Shown in pieces: positions 20,401-29,872 of a stretch of 64,000 bases of DNA; within the stretch, counting starts at the first letter, position 1, and every line of letters starts with the position of its first letter. Made by a program: the position numbers and the translations under genes. The stretch spans positions 1,054,001-1,118,000 of the forward strand of contig NC_013517.1 of the NCBI RefSeq assembly GCF_000024405.1, written 5' to 3'. The notes under the pieces are model-generated. The model saw nothing but the letters and a program-made list of their open reading frames with translations, did not search any database and was not told where the DNA came from. The stretch comes from Sebaldella termitidis ATCC 33386. Its GTDB lineage: Bacteria; Fusobacteriota; Fusobacteriia; Fusobacteriales; Leptotrichiaceae.

Positions 20401-23400
20401 CGGAAGCAACAGTAATGTCGGAGTAGCAGCCTTAAGCATATCAAATGACGAGCTAACTAAAGGAACAGGAAATACAGCAGTAACTGTTACAGGAAATCTG
20501 AATGTAAACGGTGTCGGAGCTTTTGCTAAAGGTGACAAAGCCGTAATAAAAATTCTGGGAACAAACAGTACCGTAAATACAGGTGAAAATGGAGGGCTTG
20601 TTGCTCAGAAGGGCGGTAAGGTAGAATTCGGCGGCGGAACTATTACTCATAAAATTGCTGATAAAGTAGCTTTTTATTCTGATGCAAAAGCCGGGGCAAC
20701 AGTATCTACCATAGACTTCAAAGGCGGAACAACATTTGAAATGTATAAGGGGATAGCTTTTTACGGATCGAAAAGTGATTTTGACGGAACTACGGGACGA
20801 TATCTCGGAATGAATAATGTAACTGTAAATCTGAGAGACAATGGTATTAATCTGGGGTATTTTCAGTACAGCTCAAGCGAGAGCGATGCAGACAGAACAA
20901 TTAACTGGACTGGGACTAATATTTCCACATATCTGAACAGTCTAAAAAGCAGAGTAGGAAATGCTACCATAAATGATAACGGCTTCTGGTTCAAATCTTC
21001 TTTAGACGGGGCAATTGTTAATGTAAACGGAGATGTAAATCTGGATTATGCGTCTGATGATTCAGGCGGAACACCGGATAAATTCAATGATATAACAATA
21101 GAAAGATCAAAGGTAATTGTGAATCCGGGTATAACTGTCGAGTCAATCGATAAAGGGAACGGACTGAAAATGGCTTCCAATACAAGTGCAGCTAATAATA
21201 CGGAAACTGGTTATACAATAAAAGGGACAGTAAATATAAAGGATCCTACAGTAACTGGGCCGGGAGCTAAAGAAAATGTCGGTATTTATACCAGCTTCGG
21301 TCATATAAATAATACAAATACAGGATTAATAAAAGTAGATAAAGGTGTGGGAGCATACGGGGTAAACGGCAGTCAGATAATAAACGACGGAGTAATAGAA
21401 ATTTCTGCTAAGACAAACAATACTCTGGGCGGAATAGGACTGGTCGGTGTTACAAGAAAGGTAAAAGCTGACGGTACTGTGGATACCGCAGAGAATTACG
21501 GTACTGACAATACTTCAAATCCGTCTATGGCGTCTCTGCCATTGGTAGATATTATAAATAGAGGTACATTAAATATATATTCGGCAGGAACAACCCCTGC
21601 TTCAAATGCTACTGGAATATTCGCGGAAAATAATACAGGCGGTGCAAGAAGCAGAGTAAAAATACACAATGAAAGCGAAGCGATAATTCTCGGGAATGAA
21701 AGTGTGGGAATTAAAGTAAAAGCAGCAAGCGGAATTACCGAGGGCGGAACTCTTACACTAAAGCATAAAACGGGTGTGAGCGGACCGGATATAAAAGTAG
21801 GTGAAACTTCATTTGTAATATCGGCAGAATACTCTGATGTGAAATTTGACGGAAATTATACTGTGGAAATGGGAAGAGAAAGTGTAGCGCTGAATCTTAC
21901 GGGAAATAGTACTGTAAGTACTGCAAGTGCAGCTGATGTACTGACTGTTAATTATGATTATAATGATCCGGGGATAACAACGGCTCCGAAATACGGAACA
22001 GGAATTTATTATACGGGAAAAATCGGAGAAATAGTAACGAATAATCTGAACCTTGCATTACAGCCGGCAGGGCTCATATCAGATGATAATAACGCACTTG
22101 TAGGTATTTATGCGGCAGGAGCCGAGACAAATACTTCCAATATAACAAAACTCTATAATAACGGAAATATTTCCGTAGGTAATTATGATTATGGAATTTA
22201 TGGAAAAAATATTTATACAATAAATACAGGAAATATCGAGGTAAAAGATAACGGTATAGGTATTTTATCAGATGAGGGCCGTGTAGAAACAGCGGATAAT
22301 AAAATAAAAGTAACGGGTGACAAGGGAATAGGTATTTATGCAGGAGCTGTCAGCGGAACATATAACAGAGATGTGCTGATAAATCCGGGAATGAGCGGCA
22401 AGCTTGAAATAACAGGTGAAGAAGGTATAGGTGTATACCTTGAAGGAAAAGCAAGACTGGATAATAAAGGAACAATAGAAATGGCAGATTCTAATACACC
22501 GGGAGCTTTACCAGGAGAAATACTCAGAAAAACCGGGGTTTATCTGAAAAATTCCGATACTGCCAATGAATCAACAGGAATAATCAAAGTAAATAAAAAC
22601 AATATAGGAGTATATTCACTGAATTCCAGATTTGAAAACAAAGGAGCTGGTCTGGTGTCGGTAGAAGATACTACAGCAGCACAAAATATAGGAATATATG
22701 CTGTAACTTCAAATGATGCCGCAGCAGATAATTTTCTTATTTCAAACAGCGGAACCATTGAAGTAAAGGGTTTGAAAAATATAGGGATCTATTCTGAAAT
22801 AAAAGACACGGCAAGTGCTGGAGATACTGGACATATAAATCTGTCTTCGGGAAGAATAAATGTAACAGCTTCAGATCCTCTGACAGATTCAAATATTCCA
22901 TTGGGAGTATATGCAAAGGGGCAGAATATAAATGTGTCATCAGTTTCATCTATTACAAAAGTCAGTGAAAATGGGATAGGTATTTATATTGACGGTATTT
23001 CGACACTGGGAAATTCCGTTAATGCATTTAACGGCGGATTTACACTAAAATCAGCAGCATTATCTACGCCGGCAATAGGGGCATATCTGAAAAACGGAGC
23101 TCAGGCACTGGCTGGAAATATTAATGTGATTAGTACAGGAACTGCAAATGACAGTTCAGGAAATCCTTTAAGACCAATAGGAATATTTTATGCGGAGAAT
23201 ACAGGAGCTCTTACTAACGGTGTAAATATTACCCTGACAAATGACGGTATAAATCTAAATCAGGAAACGATCGGGCTGTATGCAGAAAAAAATAACAGCC
23301 TTACAAATACGGGGAACATAACAATAAATGCAAATTCAAAAGGTATAGGCGGGTATTTTAAAGATACCAACCTTATAAACAGCGGAGCTGTAACTGTAAA

Positions 23401-26400
23401 TGCAGATGGTGCATACGGGCTTTATGTAAAATCAGACGGAGCAGCAGTAACAAATTCTTCTAATTCAGGATTAATAAATGTTAATAATAAAGAAGCAGTG
23501 GGAATTATTCTTGATGATAAAGCCAAGCTGACTAATACAGCTGTAATAAATTCCACAGCTGGAGGAAATGCAGCACAAAATGGCTCTATGGGTGTATATG
23601 TGACAAATCAGGGAAATTTTGTAAATGATGTATCCGGGAATATATATGCTACAGCAGCAGCTGCAGGAACTAATCCGGGAAGTGTAGGAATTTATATAAA
23701 AAATGGTCTGGCAGATAATAAAGGAACAATAACATCTGATTATGTGGGGCTGTATGCAGAAAAAGACAGCAGTCTGGCATCTTCTTCAACTATCGCTGAT
23801 CATACAGGAACTATAACTATAAATAACGGAATAGGAATATATGCTAAGGATACAGGAACACAGATAAATCTGAATGCAGGCGGAGCAATAAACGGTACTG
23901 TAAATGGTTTATCCGGAGTAATGGCTTATGATAAAGCATCTGTAAAATTAGCAGGAACAAATATATCACTTACAGGTGACCAGTCAAATGCAATAATATT
24001 GGGGAATAGTACTTTAAACACCGATAAGTCGGTTCTGGATCTGAATTCTGGGAATATAACTGTAGGTAAAGAAGGAACTGCAATATATTCTAAGAATGGA
24101 ATTATTAATATAGCCGGCGGGTATACAGGATTAATTACATTGGGGGAAAAAGGAACAGGAGTATATGCCGATAAAGATACAGCAGTAAGTGCTGGGACTC
24201 TGGAAACAGTATATTCACACGGTACAAACAAAGGTGTGGGAATATTCTATGACGGAGGAATTCAGGAAAATAAAGTAACAATAAAACAGCATGCCGGGAA
24301 TAATAATCTGATAAATATTTACGCGCAGGATATAGCACTTGTAAATAATGCAGATCAGGAAGTATCACAAAACGGAATAGGTATTTTTGTAAAAGGACCT
24401 GGATTAGCAACAAGCGTAGAAAATAAAAAGACGCTGTCACTAACAGGAACTAATTCTGTGGGAATAGTAACAGAGGCAGGCTCAGCTGTAACAGGTATAG
24501 GCAAAATAGCCGGGATAAACGGAAAACATGATAAGATAGGCGTATATGTAAAAGGCGGGGATATATCGGGAACAGCCGGTTATGAATTTGATATAGACGG
24601 CGGAATAGGAATATACCTGAACAATGCAGTAAGCTATACAGGGACAATGGAGCTGAAAGGCGGAGTGTATGATGACAGTCTGAATAAATACAGGGCAATA
24701 GGAATTCTTGCAGCACCGTCATTTGGTACTGGAACACTTTCTGCAGGTATAGATATGACAGGTTCTGGAGGAATAGGGATTTATCAGGAAAATGGAACTG
24801 ATATCACATATACCGGTAAACTGGACATAAAAGGAACAAGTACAGCTGCTGATCAGGGAATAGGGGTTTATACAAAGGCAGGAAGCCAGTTTAATCTTGC
24901 TTCAGGCGGAGATATCAAAATAGGCGGTACAAACAATATTGGATTCTATGTGGAGTCTGGAGGAATCCTTAATGTAACAGGAGGAACCGTAACTAATACC
25001 GAAGACGGTATATTTGCTTATCTGGAAGGCGGAAGCATGACTTTTACCGGCGGAGGAACTAATATTAATTATGCCAATGTAATAGTAGCTTCAGGAGGAA
25101 GTCTTGTAAACCAGACAACTATAGCAACAGGAAAAACAGGACTTCAGGCAACAGGTGAAAGCCCACTGCTGGTACCGTCGACAATATTAAACGATACAGG
25201 CGGTATTATAAATTCATCTACACTAAATGCAGTGGCAATGACAGGACTGGACAAAGCTTATATTGAAAATAAAGGGAAAATAAATTTGAACGGTGACGGG
25301 TCTATCGGTATGTATGTAAGAGATGCCGACGGATTAACAACAGGTGAGGTTAATGTAGGCGAAAAATCTGTAGCTTATTATGCCGACGGAATAAATGGTA
25401 AAATGATAATTAACGGAACAAGCAATATAGGTAAAAACTCGACGCTGCTTGCAGTAGCAGACGGAGCGAGAATTGATTATCAGAGCGGAGCAATAAATCT
25501 CGGAGATGAAAGATACGGAGCCCTTATAGACGGAGCGGCAAGTATAATTGATTTTGGCGGGAATAACATAACAACAGGCAATAAGTCAGTAGCAATAATG
25601 CTGCAAAACGGCGGACAGCTGAATACTACACTGCATGATATAACAGTAGGCAGTGAAGCTGTAGGAATATATCTTGCAGATTTTACGAATGTAATATCGC
25701 CGTTATCAAGAACTATAAACCTTGGAACAGGTTCAACAGGTATATACGGGGAAAACGGAGGAAATATCCAGCTTGACGGAAGTATACTTTCAGCGGCATA
25801 TGGAGCCAAAGGAATAGCATCTAAAAATTCTGCAGTAACATGGATAGAAAATTCCGGGATGATAAATCTGTCAGGTGCAGCAAGTGTGGGGATGTACGGC
25901 GAAGGAATAGCACAAATAAGAAACAGCAGTGGAAAAACAATAAAAATCGGAGACGGGGATACTATAAACAGTAAATCTGGTGTAGGAATCTTTGGACTTA
26001 ATTCAGACAGCATTGTAAATGAAGGAATAATAGAATTTGGGAATGAAGCTGCGGGAATCTACGGTGAAAATATTACATCAGGTATAGAAAACAGAGCAGG
26101 AAGCCTGCTTACAAATAACGGCGGCCAGAAAGGAACAGGAATATTCGCCAAAGGCTCGATGGTGGAAAATCGTGGAAATATAGCTATGGGAGATGCATCA
26201 AATGGTATTTATTCTGATAACGGCTTAGTAAATAACTACAGCAATATAACTGTAGGGAATGATAAGTCGGCGGGAATATTTACTTCGGGAACAGCAGCTA
26301 TAAATCATATTTCCGGAACAGTAAGTGCGGGATCAGATTCTGTAATTCTTGCTTCGGAAAGCGGGAATATAATAAATAACAGTACACTTATATCCACTGG

Positions 26401-28546
26401 TGAAGGAACTACATATATTTACAGTAAAGCCGGGAACGGGGAAACAAATACGGCTCTGACATTAACAGACTACAGTGTGGGAATGTACGGGCAGTCAGGA
26501 ACAATGACAAATAAAAGTGTAATAACTGTGGGAAAATCAGATGTAGCAGCTGGGAAATTCTCTGTGGGAATGGCAACTGAAACAGGAAATATAATAAATT
26601 CATCAGGTGCTTTGATAACTGTGGGAAATGAAGCCGGAGTCGGTATGTTTGCCAGCGGTATAGAAGTAAAGCATTCTGACGGGACAGTGACTTTCGGTCC
26701 TTCAGGAAGAGCTGAAAACTATGGCACTATAGATGTAACAGGGCTAAAAGCTTACGGGATGCTCGGTACAAACGGTGCAACCGTATATAATGATTCAAAC
26801 GGAATTATAAATGTGGACGGGACAGGTGCAAAAGGTCTCGTTGGAACAAATGAAGCACATTTGATAAATAATGGTACTGTAAATGTAAACGGACAGGATG
26901 CTCAGGGAGTATATATAGAAAAAGGCGCCACACTTACGAATACAGGACAGATTAATGTAAGCGGAGCCGGAAGAATCGGAGTATTTGTAGGAATGGGAAG
27001 CTCTTTTGTAAATACTGCGGGAATAACAATAAGCTCTGGAGGGACTGTAGTACTTGACGGAGGCGGAACACTCGCTAACATAGGAGATATAGTCATAGAC
27101 GGACCTAATGCAACTGTAAACGGAATTACAATAAATAATACCGGAAAAATAGAGGTAACAGGAACAATTAATTTTACTGACAATATTCTTCTGGAAACAA
27201 CACCGGGAAAAACAGGAACGATAAATGTAGGCGGAATATCCGGAACAGGACATATTATACTTAGTCCGGGAGCAACACTTGGAAATAATTATGATATGTA
27301 TCATGTACAGCTTCTCGGAGGACTGCATAATCCGACTACAGAAACAATAAGGCTGACATCTCAATCGGTATCCTTCCTTGCGGAAAAATATTTTGACAAG
27401 GATCTGAACAGCTATGTACTGACACTTACAAGAATACCGTATGCACAGATGCTTAAAAATACAGAGGCGGTAGAATTCGGAAAAGGACTGGACGAGCTTT
27501 ATACAAAAGGGCCTTCAGGCAGTGAAATGGATATGTTTGATGCATTGAAATCAGTATCTGATAAGGATGAACTGGCTGAAACATTTGATATGCAGCTGAG
27601 AGGTAATGTATATGCGAATATCCAGCAGAGAATGATGGATGTAAGCGGAGTTCTTGATACAGCATACAAGCAGCTGAAAAGCGAAGAAAATACAACTAAG
27701 GATATTACTAAGGTATCAGCGATTTATTCGGGAGGAAATATTACAGATAAGAATCCGGGAGTGGAGGAATATGATTATCAGTCACTGGGAATCATGTATC
27801 TGAAGGAAAAAGAAACATTGAAATATGGTACAAACTTTAATTATTCACTTGGAATACTGCAAAGTAAGTTTGATTTTGATCAGGGATCAAAAGAAGACAT
27901 AACAAGTCTGAAAGCGGGAATAGGATATGAACAGTATCTGAAGCAGGGCAGCAGATTCAAATATATGACAAGAGGAGAGCTTGGGGTAAATTACCATGAT
28001 ATGGAAAGAAAGATTTACTTAAGCAACGGAACATACAAGAATAACGGAGATTACTTCTCTGGAACAGCAGAATGGAAAAACAGACTGAACTATGAACTTC
28101 CAATAATATCAAAGAATTTTAAGATGGATATATTTGGAAGTCTGAATACAGGATACGGGAAATTCCAAGGCTTCAAGGAAGACGGAGACGGAATGTATCT
28201 TGATGTAAAATCAGAGGATTACTTCTCATTAAGACCAGGAGCAGGGGTAGAGGGAGAATGGTCATATACAACGGTAAAAGGAAGTAAGTTTATGCTTACG
28301 GCAGGAGCAGCTTATGAATATGAGACACAGGATATCTATGGAGACGGAAATGAGGTAAAAATAGCCAATACAGATGCAGGGTACTACAGACTGGAAGAAC
28401 CTGAAAAAATAGATAATATATTTAAGGCAAATGTCGGAGTAGGCTATGAAACATCAGGAGGATTTAAAACAGGAGTAAGAGTAGAGAGAGAAGAAGGAAG
28501 TGTAAAGGGTACAAAATATCAGTTAGACTTTTCATGGAAATTCTAA
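17489..28546 (+). CDS. Giant autotransporter 3 with fusobacterial N-terminal domain
   Basis: 3,685 residues, the largest gene here, starting with ATG after AGGAAGGTGAAAG. Its N-terminus differs from the other two: an extended signal peptide (KNILGYTERQLKSCLKKNKR, then a hydrophobic stretch at about 28-40), followed by a charged helical domain with WESYIFSTLFGYKD at about 92-105. This is the pattern of the fusobacterial autotransporter-associated N-terminal domain. Then come a Pro/Val-rich linker (about 175-310), a very long passenger of glycine-rich GIY and GVY rungs predicted to form a beta-helix (to about 3280), and a C-terminal barrel from about 3400 ending LDFSWKF. The barrel sequence is unrelated at close range to those of genes 1 and 2. 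Probably a surface adhesin. It is followed directly by six small envelope genes, which may be co-transcribed. No catalytic or protease motif was seen. Confidence 0.92.
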   Translation: MKNILGYTERQLKSCLKKNKRVKFSKSLPLIFLMTGNILNAGEEPAMGRVAENLQKKIKKLRDENKKNLRYSRLELERLEKEGDQVIKSPWESYIFSTLFGYKDMDSQSKEWKYGDRKDTMQDMDRAVLRSFLGLSSLRGGTTGWITETNTGDGEGNAWTVNTSVYDNTAQFTIIPTIKVPEVTTPLSPQVDLPSINVPVVPGAPAVTLTPVNVGTISVSVAAPSITGAIPAVTLNSPNDVSISTIAPNINVSVDEVSGPVISTVNQPVISFTPPNLSVAPQVPPKIKVPTPTVTAPVSPPAPSFEAFTRGRGDWLGGFSFIQGRNNFDRKILAWEQGSPAPSQRGINSQPMFNIGGTISGHGKNTSSKIYATTSPLGVVNNQYTDIRLSNAAAGGKPTNQYGAIPYPTVVVSPAAFPSNLAGEWVSAVDNDTLQGFSTSRYQQSWIFQGSPIVQDMDIIVGGSATYSTALFAQTGSIQMNRVGLELKGKTIIGQLSIRGAYNVKFTDVDINITGDSNSLLTTQLYPNTHVYWQSSDGRNSTTWGSSYLDNVASTTAIDFGGTKLVADRSKNTIVYVAPAEMHRWLGYSQMVPLPGTTSPTVYDVNAAKYYMYAPVMGNVNVKNTGGDVEYTGSGNVGIWVAGYVPDRTKWATGLAPSLDLGTVKLQGDKNVGFYLASHDTRPDANGIFQGNINVNVKLGTDIDGKGGTTQTGTGNISGNSNTKSEDNVALYVSSGQRAGMNNTVGTAYQEYFPATLDFKVDKSVTPNLVGINNGTQIGFQYLTADPIRDLSVTNFNLEFGKFSERGIGIISKNGSVVNVNKGTAISDNAGTGADRATGTIMFYSEGVWFNPRKVLTGGVYNKEAYGRGESQTGQKNIVDFNSTINVSNNVSMSSYEAIAFFAKNGGKITGNDVTMTGHSSIGAFAYGANDFDSSKTVLANNTGAGSQASTTITLGNVTATGLGSAANKNDGSNSNVGVAALSISNDELTKGTGNTAVTVTGNLNVNGVGAFAKGDKAVIKILGTNSTVNTGENGGLVAQKGGKVEFGGGTITHKIADKVAFYSDAKAGATVSTIDFKGGTTFEMYKGIAFYGSKSDFDGTTGRYLGMNNVTVNLRDNGINLGYFQYSSSESDADRTINWTGTNISTYLNSLKSRVGNATINDNGFWFKSSLDGAIVNVNGDVNLDYASDDSGGTPDKFNDITIERSKVIVNPGITVESIDKGNGLKMASNTSAANNTETGYTIKGTVNIKDPTVTGPGAKENVGIYTSFGHINNTNTGLIKVDKGVGAYGVNGSQIINDGVIEISAKTNNTLGGIGLVGVTRKVKADGTVDTAENYGTDNTSNPSMASLPLVDIINRGTLNIYSAGTTPASNATGIFAENNTGGARSRVKIHNESEAIILGNESVGIKVKAASGITEGGTLTLKHKTGVSGPDIKVGETSFVISAEYSDVKFDGNYTVEMGRESVALNLTGNSTVSTASAADVLTVNYDYNDPGITTAPKYGTGIYYTGKIGEIVTNNLNLALQPAGLISDDNNALVGIYAAGAETNTSNITKLYNNGNISVGNYDYGIYGKNIYTINTGNIEVKDNGIGILSDEGRVETADNKIKVTGDKGIGIYAGAVSGTYNRDVLINPGMSGKLEITGEEGIGVYLEGKARLDNKGTIEMADSNTPGALPGEILRKTGVYLKNSDTANESTGIIKVNKNNIGVYSLNSRFENKGAGLVSVEDTTAAQNIGIYAVTSNDAAADNFLISNSGTIEVKGLKNIGIYSEIKDTASAGDTGHINLSSGRINVTASDPLTDSNIPLGVYAKGQNINVSSVSSITKVSENGIGIYIDGISTLGNSVNAFNGGFTLKSAALSTPAIGAYLKNGAQALAGNINVISTGTANDSSGNPLRPIGIFYAENTGALTNGVNITLTNDGINLNQETIGLYAEKNNSLTNTGNITINANSKGIGGYFKDTNLINSGAVTVNADGAYGLYVKSDGAAVTNSSNSGLINVNNKEAVGIILDDKAKLTNTAVINSTAGGNAAQNGSMGVYVTNQGNFVNDVSGNIYATAAAAGTNPGSVGIYIKNGLADNKGTITSDYVGLYAEKDSSLASSSTIADHTGTITINNGIGIYAKDTGTQINLNAGGAINGTVNGLSGVMAYDKASVKLAGTNISLTGDQSNAIILGNSTLNTDKSVLDLNSGNITVGKEGTAIYSKNGIINIAGGYTGLITLGEKGTGVYADKDTAVSAGTLETVYSHGTNKGVGIFYDGGIQENKVTIKQHAGNNNLINIYAQDIALVNNADQEVSQNGIGIFVKGPGLATSVENKKTLSLTGTNSVGIVTEAGSAVTGIGKIAGINGKHDKIGVYVKGGDISGTAGYEFDIDGGIGIYLNNAVSYTGTMELKGGVYDDSLNKYRAIGILAAPSFGTGTLSAGIDMTGSGGIGIYQENGTDITYTGKLDIKGTSTAADQGIGVYTKAGSQFNLASGGDIKIGGTNNIGFYVESGGILNVTGGTVTNTEDGIFAYLEGGSMTFTGGGTNINYANVIVASGGSLVNQTTIATGKTGLQATGESPLLVPSTILNDTGGIINSSTLNAVAMTGLDKAYIENKGKINLNGDGSIGMYVRDADGLTTGEVNVGEKSVAYYADGINGKMIINGTSNIGKNSTLLAVADGARIDYQSGAINLGDERYGALIDGAASIIDFGGNNITTGNKSVAIMLQNGGQLNTTLHDITVGSEAVGIYLADFTNVISPLSRTINLGTGSTGIYGENGGNIQLDGSILSAAYGAKGIASKNSAVTWIENSGMINLSGAASVGMYGEGIAQIRNSSGKTIKIGDGDTINSKSGVGIFGLNSDSIVNEGIIEFGNEAAGIYGENITSGIENRAGSLLTNNGGQKGTGIFAKGSMVENRGNIAMGDASNGIYSDNGLVNNYSNITVGNDKSAGIFTSGTAAINHISGTVSAGSDSVILASESGNIINNSTLISTGEGTTYIYSKAGNGETNTALTLTDYSVGMYGQSGTMTNKSVITVGKSDVAAGKFSVGMATETGNIINSSGALITVGNEAGVGMFASGIEVKHSDGTVTFGPSGRAENYGTIDVTGLKAYGMLGTNGATVYNDSNGIINVDGTGAKGLVGTNEAHLINNGTVNVNGQDAQGVYIEKGATLTNTGQINVSGAGRIGVFVGMGSSFVNTAGITISSGGTVVLDGGGTLANIGDIVIDGPNATVNGITINNTGKIEVTGTINFTDNILLETTPGKTGTINVGGISGTGHIILSPGATLGNNYDMYHVQLLGGLHNPTTETIRLTSQSVSFLAEKYFDKDLNSYVLTLTRIPYAQMLKNTEAVEFGKGLDELYTKGPSGSEMDMFDALKSVSDKDELAETFDMQLRGNVYANIQQRMMDVSGVLDTAYKQLKSEENTTKDITKVSAIYSGGNITDKNPGVEEYDYQSLGIMYLKEKETLKYGTNFNYSLGILQSKFDFDQGSKEDITSLKAGIGYEQYLKQGSRFKYMTRGELGVNYHDMERKIYLSNGTYKNNGDYFSGTAEWKNRLNYELPIISKNFKMDIFGSLNTGYGKFQGFKEDGDGMYLDVKSEDYFSLRPGAGVEGEWSYTTVKGSKFMLTAGAAYEYETQDIYGDGNEVKIANTDAGYYRLEEPEKIDNIFKANVGVGYETSGGFKTGVRVEREEGSVKGTKYQLDFSWKF

Positions 28547-28557
28547 AGGGTAACAGA

Positions 28558-28590
28558 CAGAAGAAATGAAGGCTTTCTTCATTTCTTCTG
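28558..28590 (+). terminator. Perfect 14-bp hairpin between autotransporter 3 and the FadA-like gene
   Basis: CAGAAGAAATGAAG pairs perfectly with CTTCATTTCTTCTG around a GCTTT loop. The following TTATAAAAA is not a full T-run, so it may only partly terminate, or may protect the upstream mRNA end while the small genes downstream are still read. Confidence 0.6.
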
Positions 28591-28614
28591 TTATAAAAAT
28601 GAACAGGAGGAGAA

Positions 28615-28989
28615 ATGAAAAGAATATTATTATGTTTGCTTTTAGGAACAATATGTTTTGGATATACCAGAATGTCAACACTTACCGAGGAAGCCGGGAA
28701 GATAAACAGCGCAGAGACAGCAAGGCAGGAAAGACTTCAGCGTAGAAAAGAAAAATTAGAGAATGATCTGGAAAAATTATATAAAAATTATGACAGCAGA
28801 GCAGAAATAACAGAAAAACTGAGAGTGGATTCGGAAGTAAGATGGTACAGGGATGAATACAGGGAGATACTGAAAAAATATGACGATGTCCAGAATAATT
28901 TAAATGAAGAGATAAGTAAAAAGGAAAAAGAACTGGCACTGGTAAATATAGGACTAGGCATTCAGGAAGAACCAGTTTTGGAAGATTAA
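28615..28989 (+). CDS. FadA-like coiled-coil adhesin
   Basis: 124-residue secreted protein close in size to FadA of Fusobacterium nucleatum (about 129 aa). The signal peptide is at about 1-17 (KRILLCLLLGTICFG), followed by charged heptad-rich helices. The C-terminal half (EVRWYRDEYREILKKYDD) matches the FadA pattern 'RFYKSQYQELASKYED' by eye, and FadA is an alpha-helical hairpin that polymerises on the cell surface and mediates adhesion. The ribosome binding site is CAGGAGGAGAA before ATG. It is the first of six small genes behind autotransporter 3, separated from it by a hairpin. Whether it forms filaments here is inference. Confidence 0.75.
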   Translation: MKRILLCLLLGTICFGYTRMSTLTEEAGKINSAETARQERLQRRKEKLENDLEKLYKNYDSRAEITEKLRVDSEVRWYRDEYREILKKYDDVQNNLNEEISKKEKELALVNIGLGIQEEPVLED

Positions 28990-29020
28990 GCAGTTTGTCA
29001 GAAGAAAACAGGAGGAAATT

Positions 29021-29263
29021 ATGAAAAAAATGATATTACCCTTATTGATGTGTTTATTTGTAAGTCACGGACTTTTGGCAGCACCAAAACTGAAAAGCGG
29101 GAAAAAAACAGAAAGTCAGAAAATGCAGGCTGAAATAGACAGAATAGAAAAAAGAGTAAATGAGATTAATAATAATATAGAGGCTTATAAAGAAAATGAA
29201 AAAAAACTGGATGAGCTGGAAGTAAAATATGAGGAAACAGTAACAGATTTGAGACTGAAATAA
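29021..29263 (+). CDS. Small secreted coiled-coil protein
   Basis: 80 residues. A cleavable signal peptide at about 1-20 ends in GLLAA, followed by a basic patch (KLKSGKK) and a single long charged helix with heptad spacing (IDRIEKRVNEINNNI and onward). The ribosome binding site is AGGAGGAAATT before ATG. No family is recognised. It could be a shortened relative of the FadA-like neighbour or a periplasmic partner of the lipoproteins that follow. It sits 31 bases after the FadA-like gene, so co-transcription is likely. Confidence 0.7.
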   Translation: MKKMILPLLMCLFVSHGLLAAPKLKSGKKTESQKMQAEIDRIEKRVNEINNNIEAYKENEKKLDELEVKYEETVTDLRLK

Positions 29264-29275
29264 AAGGAGACTGTG

Positions 29276-29416
29276 ATGAAGAAATATTTGGTGTTAGTAG
29301 CGGTATTATTTCTGTTGGGATGTACCTCTGGTGAGACAAAAAGAACAATAGAGGATACGAAAGAAAGAGTAGACAGAACAGAAGAGTATTTATGGGAAAA
29401 TCAGGTAAAAGAATAA
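29276..29416 (+). CDS. 46-aa lipoprotein
   Basis: A short gene with an AAGGAGA ribosome binding site, 12 bases after the previous stop. The peptide begins MKKYLVLVAVLFLLGCTSG: a lipoprotein signal peptide with lipobox LLGC and acceptor Cys16. Only about 30 mature residues follow, highly charged and helical (TIEDTKERVDRTEEYLW). This resembles Lpp-like small lipoproteins and the small lipoproteins found near fusobacterial adhesin operons. It is predicted to be lipid-anchored in the periplasm. It is easily missed because of its length. Confidence 0.75.
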   Translation: MKKYLVLVAVLFLLGCTSGETKRTIEDTKERVDRTEEYLWENQVKE

Positions 29417-29432
29417 GCTGGAGGAGGTAAAA

Positions 29433-29657
29433 ATGAGAAAAATGATTCTGACAGGATTGTTTCTGTTTATTATAGCTCCTTTAGCAGCAGAGGAAATAAT
29501 AATAGAAGAGGCAGAAACAGACGTAAAACTGGAAAAGGCAGAAGCAGAGCTGGATTATATGAAAGAAAAAGTAGATTTTTATAAAAGAGTGGTAAGAAGT
29601 GTGCAAAGGGAAGAAGAAGAATTAAAGGCACTGAAAAGAATAAGGGTTAGAAAATAA
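29433..29657 (+). CDS. Small secreted coiled-coil protein
   Basis: 74 residues after a GGAGGAGGTAAAA ribosome binding site. The signal peptide at about 1-19 ends APLAA. The mature part starts with an acidic run (EEIIIEEAE), continues as a charged coiled coil (about 25-60) and ends very basic (KRIRVRK). Family unknown. Its position between two lipoprotein genes suggests a periplasmic or outer-membrane-associated partner. The charge asymmetry could favour contact with peptidoglycan or other envelope components, but that is speculative. Confidence 0.7.
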   Translation: MRKMILTGLFLFIIAPLAAEEIIIEEAETDVKLEKAEAELDYMKEKVDFYKRVVRSVQREEEELKALKRIRVRK

Positions 29658-29674
29658 AAGACTAAGGAGAAAAT

Positions 29675-29872
29675 ATGAAAAAGAAGCTGCTGTTACTAAT
29701 GAGTTTTTTACTGGTATCATGTACAACAAATAAAGCTTTGGTGGAATATAACAGAGTTAGAATGGATAAGAATGAAGAATATCTGAGAAATGTAGAAAAT
29801 AAAACAGTACCAAAGGGAGAAGTAAAGGGAACGACAAGAAGAGAGCCTCTGGAAAAGGAGGCGGACAGATGA
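29675..29872 (+). CDS. Small lipoprotein
   Basis: 65 residues. MKKKLLLLMSFLLVSCTTN is a lipoprotein signal with lipobox LVSC and Cys16. The short mature part is charged and predicted mostly helical (EYNRVRMDKNEEYLRNVEN). The ribosome binding site is AAGGAGAAAAT before ATG. The stop overlaps the start of the OmpA-domain gene (ATGA), which implies translational coupling. No named family; it fits a set of envelope components made together. Confidence 0.72.
   Translation: MKKKLLLLMSFLLVSCTTNKALVEYNRVRMDKNEEYLRNVENKTVPKGEVKGTTRREPLEKEADR

Noticed and set aside
26795-27364. Cysteine- and serine-rich minus-strand frame
   Set aside because: It is antisense to the autotransporter 3 passenger, and the unusual composition follows from the reverse complement of repeated codons.
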